A DNA stretch of 64,000 nt. Origin: Bacillota bacterium. Lineage in GTDB: Bacteria > Bacillota > Clostridia > Oscillospirales > Ruminococcaceae. Below the pieces are notes generated by a model. It had not been told where the DNA came from, made no database searches, and saw only the letters and a program-made list of their open reading frames with translations. The stretch is taken from assembly GCA_023460035.1 (NCBI GenBank), contig JAEWRN010000018.1, positions 72,490 to 136,489 of the forward strand. Reading direction: 5' to 3'. The translations under genes were made by a program, and so were the position numbers. This document shows, piece by piece, positions 44,392-51,618 of this stretch (position 1 is the first letter of the stretch; the number at the start of each line of letters is the position of its first letter).

Positions 44392-45594
44392 ATGGGTAAG
44401 GCAAAATTTGACCGTACTAAGCCGCATGTAAACATCGGCACCATTGGTCACGTTGACCACGGCAAGACCACTTTGACCGCTGCTATCACCAAGGTTCTCG
44501 CCATGAAGGGTGAGGCTGAGTTTGTTGACTACAGCAACATCGATAAGGCACCGGAAGAGCGCGAGCGCGGTATCACCATCAACACCTCGCACGTTGAGTA
44601 CCAGACCGAGAGCCGTCACTATGCCCACGTTGACTGCCCGGGCCATGCTGACTACGTAAAGAACATGATCACCGGCGCTGCGCAGATGGACGGCGCGATT
44701 CTGGTTGTTTCGGCCGCTGACGGCCCGATGCCCCAGACCCGCGAGCACATCCTGCTTTCCCGCCAGGTTGGCGTGCCCTACATCGTTGTTTTCATGAACA
44801 AAGTCGACCAGGTCGACGACCCCGAGCTGCTTGAGCTCGTAGAGATGGAGATTCGTGACCTGCTGAGCAGCTACGATTTCCCCGGTGACGATACCCCCAT
44901 CGTGAAGGGTTCGGCACTGAAGGCTCTCGAGAGCACCTCGACCGACCCGGATGCGCCCGAGTACAAGTGCATCCTTGAGCTGATGGACGCTGTTGACAGC
45001 TACATCCCGACCCCGGACCGTGCTGCTGACCAGCCCTTCCTGATGCCGGTCGAGGACGTGTTCACCATCACTGGCCGTGGCACCGTTGCCACCGGCCGTG
45101 TGGAGCGTGGCACCGTTAAGGTTGGCGAGGAAGTTGAAATCGTCGGCCTGCAGGACGAGAAGCGCAAAACCACCGTTACCGGCCTTGAGATGTTCCGCAA
45201 ATTGCTGGACTTTGCACAGGCTGGCGATAACGTGGGCGCTCTGCTGCGTGGTATTCAGCGCAACGAGATCGAGCGCGGCCAGGTTCTGTCCAAGCCGGGC
45301 AGCATCCACCCGCACACGAAGTTTGAAGGCCAGGTTTACATCCTGAAAAAGGATGAAGGCGGCCGTCACACCCCGTTCTTCAACAACTATCGCCCGCAGT
45401 TCTACTTCCGCACCACCGACGTTACCGGCGTTATCACCCTGCCGGAGGGCGTTGAGATGTGCATGCCTGGCGACAACGTGACCATCGGTGTTGAGCTGAT
45501 CACCCCGATCGCCATCGAGCCGGGCCTCCGCTTCGCTATCCGCGAGGGCGGCCGCACTGTTGGTTCGGGCGTTGTTTCGAAGATCGACGCATAA
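44392..45594 (+). CDS. tuf: Elongation factor Tu
   Basis: The 400-residue factor delivers aminoacyl-tRNA to the ribosome. It has the P-loop GHVDHGKTTLTAAIT near residue 19 and RGITINTSHVEYQT (switch I). DCPGHADYVKNMITGAAQMDGAILVVSAADGPMPQTREHILLSRQVGV (G3) and NKVDQVDD (G4) follow, then domains II and III. AAGGAGG precedes the ATG. The codon choice is strongly biased, as expected of a highly expressed gene. It ends the operon. Confidence 0.98.
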   Translation: MGKAKFDRTKPHVNIGTIGHVDHGKTTLTAAITKVLAMKGEAEFVDYSNIDKAPEERERGITINTSHVEYQTESRHYAHVDCPGHADYVKNMITGAAQMDGAILVVSAADGPMPQTREHILLSRQVGVPYIVVFMNKVDQVDDPELLELVEMEIRDLLSSYDFPGDDTPIVKGSALKALESTSTDPDAPEYKCILELMDAVDSYIPTPDRAADQPFLMPVEDVFTITGRGTVATGRVERGTVKVGEEVEIVGLQDEKRKTTVTGLEMFRKLLDFAQAGDNVGALLRGIQRNEIERGQVLSKPGSIHPHTKFEGQVYILKKDEGGRHTPFFNNYRPQFYFRTTDVTGVITLPEGVEMCMPGDNVTIGVELITPIAIEPGLRFAIREGGRTVGSGVVSKIDA

Positions 45595-45602
45595 GAAACC
45601 TT

Positions 45603-45637
45603 AAAAGAAGCCTGCTTTTGCAGGCTTCTTTTTTTGC
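45603..45637 (+). terminator. Terminator of the str operon
   Basis: A 13-bp stem (45603-45615 with 45620-45632) with a TTTT loop ends in a long T run. Confidence 0.9.
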
Positions 45638-45920
45638 GCATTTTTAATAGCTCTTTGCAAAAAAGCTGCTATTCGGCGGCACAAAAGCCGCACAAAGGCA
45701 GCGCGGGTGGGCAACCTGTCTTGTTTAGATGCCCGGTGCCTTTTGCGTAGTTTTGTGGCGGTTAAGCAGCCGCGCCCACAAAGGAGAGAACCGTATTATT
45801 TTTTAATACAGGGTGACTTTTAAGAAAGACAGTTTACCCAAAGTAAAAGCAGGTGGGCTGGCTTTTACTTTGGGACCTTTATAAGGGAAAATAAAAATAC
45901 GGATGAAAATAAAAAATGGC
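45638..45920. other. Gene-free stretch after tuf with two hairpins
   Basis: GTATTA/TAATAC (45793-45809) and a perfect 14-bp stem CCCAAAGTAAAAGC (45837-45850 with 45861-45874) are visible. No promoter with both hexamers and no reading frame is supported. Confidence 0.5.
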
Positions 45921-45949
45921 TTGACATAACGAACAGAGGTTGCTATAAT
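45921..45949 (+). promoter_or_regulatory. Consensus promoter of a candidate small RNA
   Basis: TTGACA (45921) and TATAAT (45944) match consensus with 17-base spacing. No gene of normal size lies downstream before a terminator. Confidence 0.85.
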
Positions 45950-45955
45950 AATATC

Positions 45956-46087
45956 AGTTAGATAAAACTAACTTAACACTTCTTGCAGATACTTCGTTTG
46001 AGTACTACTTCCTCCCTTGTCTTATCTTGAATTAGGCCATGGTTCAAGATGCACCGCCGTACCGGGATTCCGGTGCGGCGGTTTTAC
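45956..46087 (+). ncRNA. Candidate trans-acting small RNA, about 130 bases
   Basis: The transcript would start near 45956 with a hairpin AGTTAG/CTAACT (45956-45973). An unpaired pyrimidine tract, ACTTCCTCCCTTGTC (about 46006-46020), follows; its CCUCCC is complementary to GGGAGG Shine-Dalgarno sites. A second hairpin (46024-46031 with 46043-46050) leads to a 13-bp terminator stem (46053-46082) and TTTTACTTT. This layout of promoter, exposed C-rich tract and intrinsic terminator is that of Firmicutes antisense regulators such as RsaE/RoxS, but no sequence match to a known RNA is claimed. Luxury targets with GGGAGG sites occur nearby (762 gene, gdhA, luxS). Confidence 0.55.
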
Positions 46088-46549
46088 TTTGTAAAGGGTG
46101 AAATGCCGCCACAAAAGCAAACAGTCAAATGGGCCCCAAAATACAAATACAGGCTTTTGCCACCCCGTAAGTGGGCGGATTAAAAACTTAGCATACGGCA
46201 AGGGCGCGCAAAGCACGGGCGACGCGGCACCGGTAGGGTGCGCGGTCATGTTACCTGTTAATGTGATATTTGTATTTTCTAATACCCGATGTAATTTTTG
46301 AAAAGCAGCAGGGTGCTTGCTGCCTTTTTTAGCTGGCAACCCTTACAGATAAAAAATTGAAATAACAGCGTTTACCCCTGCCCTGTGGCAGCGGCAGCCG
46401 GGCGCAGGCAGCAGGGGGGTGTGGGTAAGGTGCTTGCACAGGGGTGAGGAGGACATCAGTGTTTTGTTGTGGTGAGACAGATATGGGTACGCGCCCCCAA
46501 GGCACGTAAAACGGCCTTAAAGGGCTTTGCAGGGGCCTAGCAGCTAAGC
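46088..46549. other. Gene-free stretch between the small RNA and the 46602 gene
   Basis: A weak promoter-like pair (TTGCCA at 46157, TTAAAA at 46180) precedes a terminator-like hairpin at 46302-46330. The remainder contains GC-rich inverted segments (TTACCC..GGGTAA around 46374-46430) without a recognised function. Confidence 0.35.
46302..46330 (+). terminator. Terminator-like hairpin
   Basis: GCAGCA (46305-46310) pairs with TGCTGC (46318-46323) and TTTTTT follows. It could end a second short transcript. Confidence 0.5.
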
Positions 46550-46579
46550 TTGACACTGCTGGGGTTTACGGGTTAAACT
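46550..46579 (+). promoter_or_regulatory. Promoter of the 46602 gene
   Basis: TTGACA (46550) and TAAACT (46574) have 18-base spacing. It lies 22 bases before the start codon, so the leader is very short. Confidence 0.6.
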
Positions 46580-46601
46580 AAGCGGTAAAGGGGGCACTGC
46601 T

Positions 46602-46859
46602 ATGCTTCATTACTTTAACCGTGAAGAACTATACTGCGGTACATCCGCTGAAAAGTTTGATGTGATCTGCGCCGCGCTGGACGATGAAAAAATGGAGTAC
46701 ACGACGAAAATTGTGAACGGCTCATTTGGCTTTTCTGCCGGGCGCACGCGGTCTACCACCAACTTGTCCGGCGGGCGGTTATTCTATATTTATGTTTCTA
46801 AAAAACAAATAGAAGAAGCGGCTTTTTTGATGAACCGTGCGGTGCGCCGGGAAACCTGA
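46602..46859 (+). CDS. Small protein, DUF2007-like
   Basis: The 85-residue protein MLHYFNREELYCGTSAEKF resembles DUF2007 proteins (GlnB-like fold, FxVxF start with segments such as AALDDEKMEYTTKIV). That fold binds small ligands. No catalytic residues are evident. It is probably a free-standing gene with its own promoter and terminator. Confidence in the family is limited because the sequence is short. Confidence 0.55.
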   Translation: MLHYFNREELYCGTSAEKFDVICAALDDEKMEYTTKIVNGSFGFSAGRTRSTTNLSGGRLFYIYVSKKQIEEAAFLMNRAVRRET

Positions 46860-46872
46860 GTTGCCAAAAATA

Positions 46873-46904
46873 AAAAGCGTACAGGGCAGCCCCTGTACGC
46901 TTTT
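46873..46904. terminator. Terminator between the 46602 and 46933 genes
   Basis: A perfect 14-bp stem (46873-46886 with 46891-46904), with A and T runs at both ends, serves converging genes. Confidence 0.8.
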
Positions 46905-46932
46905 AACAGTGTATAAACAGATTTATCCGGTG

Positions 46933-47583
46933 CTAATTCCGCCACTGGCGGCGCCACTCTTCACGTTGTTTGCGGTATTTAAAATTTTCCCGCAGCCGGC
47001 GCCAGACACCAGGCCCGAAGAACAGCAAAAAGTTAATCAGCGAAGCAATGATGACGGCACGGGTGGACCAAGTGCCAAACAACAGCTGAAAGGCAAATAA
47101 CACGGCGTCAACCAATGCCAGCCATTTAACTTTAATGGGAATTAAAAAGAACAGCAATACCTGCATGTCAGGGAAAATGGCGGCAAAGGCAAAAAACAGC
47201 GAGAGGTTTAAATAGCTGTTGGTTGCACCACCGGCAATAAAACCGGCGATGATAGTGCCAATGATACCAACCAGATAATAGACATTAAAGCGGAAGCTGC
47301 CCCACTGGTTTTCAAGGCTGTTGCCAATAAAGTAATAAAAATAAAGCGAGAATAAAATAAAAATAAGGCTGGTTTCAGGCGGCAAAAATAAAAAGGTGAA
47401 AACCCGCCATACCTGGCCCTGCGCAATTAAGGCGGGGCTGAAATACAGGTAAGACAACAGGTTGACCTGCGGGAACAACAGGTTGCAGCAAAATACCAGC
47501 GTCATACCGATGACGATAATGCGCATCAGGCCGGGAATAGCGAACCTGCCGAATTTACGTTCCAATTTGTCGAGCCAGTTCAT
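46933..47583 (-). CDS. Rhomboid-like membrane protein without catalytic residues
   Basis: The 216-residue protein has six hydrophobic segments. The start WRVFTFLFLPP followed by LENQWGSFRFNVYYLVGIIGTIIAGFIAG follows the rhomboid/Der1 layout (WRxFT and GxxxExxxGxxRF). The serine motif GxSG reads GGATNS and no histidine lies in the last helix, so it should not be a protease. The C-terminus is basic (RRLRENFKYRKQREEWRRQWRN). The ATG at 47583 follows AAGAGG and is preferred to the upstream in-frame start. Its function is unknown. Confidence 0.6.
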   Translation of the reverse strand: MNWLDKLERKFGRFAIPGLMRIIVIGMTLVFCCNLLFPQVNLLSYLYFSPALIAQGQVWRVFTFLFLPPETSLIFILFSLYFYYFIGNSLENQWGSFRFNVYYLVGIIGTIIAGFIAGGATNSYLNLSLFFAFAAIFPDMQVLLFFLIPIKVKWLALVDAVLFAFQLLFGTWSTRAVIIASLINFLLFFGPGVWRRLRENFKYRKQREEWRRQWRN

Positions 47584-47699
47584 CAGTGTACCTCTTTTCC
47601 ATAGCAATACCAAAAGCGTGGCATGTACTTACTATTTTAACAAAACCACAACGGAAAGCAAGTAAAACGCCGATGAATATTTTGTAAATAAACAAAAAC

Positions 47700-47733
47700 A
47701 AAAAAGGCAGCGCCCTTAACGGCACTACCTTTT
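47700..47733 (-). terminator. Terminator of the HPr-like gene
   Basis: A 13-bp G.U-containing stem lies downstream on the minus strand and ends in a T run. A CGGGTCA-C-TGACCCG palindrome (47741-47755) lies between it and the stop codon. Confidence 0.65.
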
Positions 47734-47767
47734 AGTTTGTCGGGTCACTGACCCGGTTAAAAGCCTG

Positions 47768-47989
47768 TCAGTTGAGCAATGCCTTGGCTACATGCTCCAG
47801 TTCAGACTTGTTTTCGCTTACCAGACGAACCGGCTTTGTATAGTCAAGGCGCATCAGGCCAAGGATGCTCTTTGCATCCGCAATCGCGCCTGCCTCATCA
47901 TGTACGCCGATATCGTCGGTGCAATGACTTGCCGCCTGAACAATCTTTTTGACCTGCGACAGGTTTTTGACGTTGATTTGCTTTACCAT
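47768..47989 (-). CDS. HPr-like protein lacking the active-site histidine
   Basis: The 73-residue protein resembles the HPr/Crh fold. KSILGLMRL (residues 40-48) matches the KSIMGVMSL block that carries the regulatory serine (here S41). The His15 loop (HARPA) is absent; residues 13-22 read VKKIVQAASH. It therefore cannot pass phosphate in the PTS but could still be seryl-phosphorylated and act like Crh in carbon catabolite control. This is inference. A minus-strand TATAAT lies at 48047-48052. Confidence 0.6.
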   Translation of the reverse strand: MVKQINVKNLSQVKKIVQAASHCTDDIGVHDEAGAIADAKSILGLMRLDYTKPVRLVSENKSELEHVAKALLN

Positions 47990-48173
47990 AATGCATCTAC
48001 CTTTCTATTAGTTCCATGCAGTGAGCCGTTTCTCGACTGCACCGTCATTATAACACAAAAAACAACGATTGTCTTGTACAAAACGCCTAAAACCAAGTAA
48101 AATACAAGGAATTCTGCTGATTAAACAGAATACACAAATATCAACACAATTGATTGTGCAAAAACACAACAAA

Positions 48174-48207
48174 AAGCCGCCGCCTAATAAAGAGAGCGGT
48201 GGCGTTT
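48174..48207 (-). terminator. Terminator of the 48251 gene
   Basis: An eight-base stem with a G.U pair (GCCACCGC/GCGGCGGC on the minus strand) precedes TTTTT. Confidence 0.6.
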
Positions 48208-48250
48208 ATCAACCTAACCATACAGGGTAAAGCACATATAAGCGCTGCGC

Positions 48251-49324
48251 TTAATCTTCCCACGGGTCTTTTTCTGGTTTCATGTAAATTTCTTCGGCAG
48301 AGGTTTGTGCCGTTGTTACAGAGGTTAAGGGGTCTGGTGTAACAGTTATGGTCGCGTTTTGTGTTGTACTGGCATTAGAATAGGGCTGAATCGTTGCGGC
48401 CACGTTTTGCAATGTGTTCACCTCGCTGTAACCGGTTTGGATAATCAGGCGCCAGCTAATCCAGATACCCAGTAGTAAAAAGAGAAATTCCATCCCCATA
48501 CTTTCTACAATATCAGAGAAAGTATAAATTTGAAAATAGAATGCAGCCGTAGCAAAAATGTTGGGATAAATTCCGTATGCGTCAACTATTGCAAAATAAA
48601 AAATTACCTGTTCTAACACAAACAATTGAACAAAGGACACAACAATGGTAATAACGGTTACAAGACGGTTCATTTTGCCGTGTGCCAGCTTATAGCCCAA
48701 ATAGGCCCCAAGCGGAATTAGCGCAAATAACATTGCGAAAACGCGGTTACCAAACCAAATGCTTAGAAACGAGGGGATAGCCCCTAAAAACGAACCGACC
48801 AGCGCACCCAATATGCCAGTGAAATAGCTGCCGTGCTCAATTTTATTTTGGGCGGTTTCAACGCCGGCAGAAAGAGCAGGCTCCACACAACTTTGGTGGG
48901 CGGGCCGGTAAAAGCCTTTCCAGTTTAATAAAACATCACAGTTCTGCCCGCCGCATAAGGGGCATTGCGATACGCTGCCCAGCCCATTGCTGCGCAGCAA
49001 CTCGACGGTTTTAAATAAAACGGCATCAAACGCCACGACGGTTGCCCAAGCTTTGGGGAAAGAAAGGCTCACGCCGGTTTCCGCCGTTTCACTGACCAAA
49101 ACACGAAAAGGGTGCACTGCACGGCTTAACTCTTTGATTAGTTCTTTGCCGGGTTTGCCGGTAAGCAAAAGCCAAACAGTGAAACCACGTGCCGTCACCC
49201 TACTGCCGGATTGGCGGTTGTAACTTAACCGAAAGGGAAACGTTTCATAAATGCCAAATGCATCGTCTTGCACTTGGTGCAGTTGCTTTGCTTGCGCAAA
49301 TTCAGTAAATTCCTTAAAATTCAT
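48251..49324 (-). CDS. Zinc-finger membrane protein, paralogue A
   Basis: I do not recognise a family for this 357-residue protein. About residues 1-110 form a soluble domain. CPLCGGQNCD (121-130) with HQSC (143-146) looks like a zinc finger. About four to five hydrophobic segments follow (175-310), then a flexible tail rich in T, A and P ending KDPWED. The gene upstream on the same strand (49464) has the same plan. ATG 49324 follows a GAGGTAGC site; the longer start at 49375 lacks one. Its GC content is lower than in the core genes. Confidence 0.6.
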   Translation of the reverse strand: MNFKEFTEFAQAKQLHQVQDDAFGIYETFPFRLSYNRQSGSRVTARGFTVWLLLTGKPGKELIKELSRAVHPFRVLVSETAETGVSLSFPKAWATVVAFDAVLFKTVELLRSNGLGSVSQCPLCGGQNCDVLLNWKGFYRPAHQSCVEPALSAGVETAQNKIEHGSYFTGILGALVGSFLGAIPSFLSIWFGNRVFAMLFALIPLGAYLGYKLAHGKMNRLVTVITIVVSFVQLFVLEQVIFYFAIVDAYGIYPNIFATAAFYFQIYTFSDIVESMGMEFLFLLLGIWISWRLIIQTGYSEVNTLQNVAATIQPYSNASTTQNATITVTPDPLTSVTTAQTSAEEIYMKPEKDPWED

Positions 49325-49463
49325 GTTTGCTACCTCACCTATCACCAGAAATTCTACCATAATATTGCATAACAATTTTATTATAATCTATATAAGAAGT
49401 CACGGCAAGGCTAATTATTCAGAAAATAAAGAAGTATGTGAAACTGTTCAAGGCAAAACACCG

Positions 49464-50534
49464 CTATCTGTCCCAGGGGTCTTTTCCAGCAAAGTGCGAT
49501 GTCGTGAAGGTGGGGGTATGCTCTATATCAGCGAGCGTTATGGGGGCGGGGGCAGGGGTATTTGTGCCTGTGCCGGTACCCGTATGGTAAGGGAATATGG
49601 TGGAAAGAGAATCATCCAATGCTTTGATATGCGGAGCGCCGCTATTTGCCAACATGGCAAAGCTGATGAGAATACCGATTGGCATAAACGCAAGCGAAAG
49701 CCACATTGCATTTAGCATGGGTAAAAACGCCCCCTGTTGAAACGACAGCGGAATCGTGACAAAAATACTGGGGTAGAGATTGTAATGGTTGACCACAATA
49801 TGATAAAAGCTGGTTTCAATGATTACGAAAACCTGTAACAGTGACAACAGTACCGGAATGGCAATGCTGCTGCGGTTCAGCCTCCCATGGGCAAACTGGT
49901 AACCTTTATAAGAAATAATTGGTATCAGTGCCAGTAACCACCCGGATACAGAGCCGGTTGCCCAAACGAAAAGAAGCGACGGCAATACGGCGATAAAGGA
50001 GCCAATCAAACCACCCAGAAAGCCCGTAACATAGCTGCCGTTCAGGTCGTTTTTTTCTATTACATTTTTTTGGCTTTGCACCGCGTGCTCTACGCAAGTA
50101 CGGTGCGCAGGCAGGTAGGTAGACTGCCACGCTACAGCAACGTCGCAATCCTTTGCGTGGCAAAAAGGGCAGGCTGTGGGCGGCGTTAATTGGCGCTCGG
50201 TCAGAAAGTCAAGCATCTGGTGCAAAACGGGGTAAAAATCGTCAGGGGCACTTTTATCGCTAAACCAAATTTGAAGTTCCCGCCCCCGCAACAGATAGAC
50301 TCTTAAAAAAAGCGCTTTGCATTTTTTTTGTATCTGCCTTAAAAGGGGCTTGTTGATATTTTTTGAAACCGAAAGCAGCACCCTTACACCAACGGGGCGC
50401 CCGTTGTTTGCGTTAGCACCCCTGCCCATGCAGGCAAACAGTAAAGGCCACCCGCGGTAAACGCCGAAAGCAAACCCTTCAGAAATTTGAAAACGCTGTT
50501 CCTGTGCTAATTGATAAAATGTCTCTTGCTGCAT
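49464..50534 (-). CDS. Zinc-finger membrane protein, paralogue B
   Basis: The 356-residue protein mirrors its neighbour. It has an N-terminal soluble domain, CPFCHAKDCD (122-131) with HRTC (144-147), and several hydrophobic segments with the same FLGGLIGSF-like start. The tail contains a GTGTGTNTPAPAP stretch and ends GKDPWDR. Residue spacing between CPxC and HxxC is the same in both (19 residues). A role in membrane stress or envelope sensing is possible but not supported by sequence. A 139-base gap separates the two genes. Confidence 0.6.
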   Translation of the reverse strand: MQQETFYQLAQEQRFQISEGFAFGVYRGWPLLFACMGRGANANNGRPVGVRVLLSVSKNINKPLLRQIQKKCKALFLRVYLLRGRELQIWFSDKSAPDDFYPVLHQMLDFLTERQLTPPTACPFCHAKDCDVAVAWQSTYLPAHRTCVEHAVQSQKNVIEKNDLNGSYVTGFLGGLIGSFIAVLPSLLFVWATGSVSGWLLALIPIISYKGYQFAHGRLNRSSIAIPVLLSLLQVFVIIETSFYHIVVNHYNLYPSIFVTIPLSFQQGAFLPMLNAMWLSLAFMPIGILISFAMLANSGAPHIKALDDSLSTIFPYHTGTGTGTNTPAPAPITLADIEHTPTFTTSHFAGKDPWDR

Positions 50535-50689
50535 GCCGCACACCCCTATAAAATTATATGATGTAAAAATTTCACAATATCCTTGTCATTATATGCCATA
50601 CAAATTGCCTTAGCAAGCAGCATTCCTTTGAAGACAGAATAAAATCAACAAAGTAAAGCAAAAATAAGGTAAATTACATTTTTTATGAC

Positions 50690-50718
50690 TTGACAATTAG
50701 TGGTAGCCATGTTATGTT
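50690..50718 (+). promoter_or_regulatory. Promoter of the 50764 lipoprotein
   Basis: TTGACA (50690) and TATGTT (50713) have 17-base spacing. Confidence 0.65.
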
Positions 50719-50763
50719 GAAAATGAAAACAAAAGTGAAAAGTAAACAGAAAAGAGAAACGAA

Positions 50764-51333
50764 ATGAGGAACAAAATCAAACTGGGTAAAAAATTGATCG
50801 CGGTTGCAGCTGCGTTGGTACTGGCTTTCGCTTTGGCGGGGTGCGACAATATGCCTACCCTTGGTGGTAACGGCCTGACACCGGTAGAAGATGCCTCCAC
50901 CACCTCGGATGGGCGCGAAACCGGCGGTTATGCAGTGGCGGATATGGGCGAAGAGATGAATTGCCACTTTTTCGGCTTTACCGTAAATTCTGCCTATCGC
51001 ACGGCGGCATACGAAGGCGCTGCCCCGGCGGACGGCAACTCGTTTGTGGTGGTTGAAGTAACAATCAATAACCCGTATGATGAAGATGTGCCCATGTTTG
51101 GCAACGATTTTGTGCTGTTTTACGGGGATACCGATACCGACTATTGCTACCCGATCAGCAGTATTGCGGACAGCCAGCTGCCAGACGAGTACCAAATCGA
51201 AAAAGGCGGCAGCCGCACGGGTGAGATTGTGTTTGAAGTGCCGACGCAAAGCACGGATTTTTCGTTCATTTACCAAGAAATATACGAAGACGATGTTTGG
51301 GGAAACGCTTACGGTGTTTCGTTCTCTTTATAA
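50764..51333 (+). CDS. Lipoprotein, DUF4352-like
   Basis: The 189-residue precursor has a basic start (RNKIKLGKK), a hydrophobic core and the lipobox LAGC at residues 24-27, so it should be lipid-anchored outside the membrane. A beta-rich domain from about residue 70 (FFGFTVNSAYRT.. NSFVVVEVTINNPYDEDVPM) resembles DUF4352-type immunoglobulin-like folds. The linker after the lipobox is rich in G, T and S. The ligand is unknown. Its own promoter and terminator are present. Confidence 0.7.
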   Translation: MRNKIKLGKKLIAVAAALVLAFALAGCDNMPTLGGNGLTPVEDASTTSDGRETGGYAVADMGEEMNCHFFGFTVNSAYRTAAYEGAAPADGNSFVVVEVTINNPYDEDVPMFGNDFVLFYGDTDTDYCYPISSIADSQLPDEYQIEKGGSRTGEIVFEVPTQSTDFSFIYQEIYEDDVWGNAYGVSFSL

Positions 51334-51337
51334 GTAA

Positions 51338-51386
51338 CGACAAAAGGCCAGCACCGGGCAAGCCTGCCGGCGCTGGCCTTTTGTCG
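51338..51386 (+). terminator. Terminator of the lipoprotein gene
   Basis: A 15-bp stem (51338-51352 with 51372-51386) with an inner paired loop ends in TTTT. Confidence 0.8.
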
Positions 51387-51468
51387 TTTTAGCCCGCAAG
51401 GCACGGCAATTGCACAAAATCACTAAAACAGGCACCACATTTTGTACATGTGCTTTGGCAGCCAGCGG

Positions 51469-51497
51469 TTGAGGTTTAAGGCCCTGTGTGTTATAGT
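51469..51497 (+). promoter_or_regulatory. Promoter of glpK
   Basis: TTGAGG (51469) and TATAGT (51492) have 17-base spacing. It lies 120 bases upstream of the start. Confidence 0.7.
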
Positions 51498-51520
51498 AAA
51501 AAGCAGAATAAAAAGCTTTA

Positions 51521-51583
51521 GAGACAGGAGTCAAAGCGAGAAAACATCCCCCCATAGGGGTTGTTTGCTTTGGCCTTTTTTAT
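51521..51583 (+). promoter_or_regulatory. Transcription attenuator in the glpK leader
   Basis: A hairpin (51532-51572: CAAAGC with GCTTTG, then AAACA/TGTTT and CCCC/GGGG) is followed by TTTTTTATTT, so it is an intrinsic terminator before the gene. GAGACAGGAGTC (51521-51532) just upstream could be an antiterminator protein site of the GlpP type known for glycerol genes (inference). No glpP gene is in the window. Confidence 0.6.
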
Positions 51584-51618
51584 TTCCCACGGTAGGGGTA
51601 AAACAGGGGAGGCAATCG

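Noticed and set aside
46040..46102. A 20-codon frame inside the candidate small RNA
   Set aside because: It spans the terminator stem and has only a weak ribosome site, so it is most likely chance.
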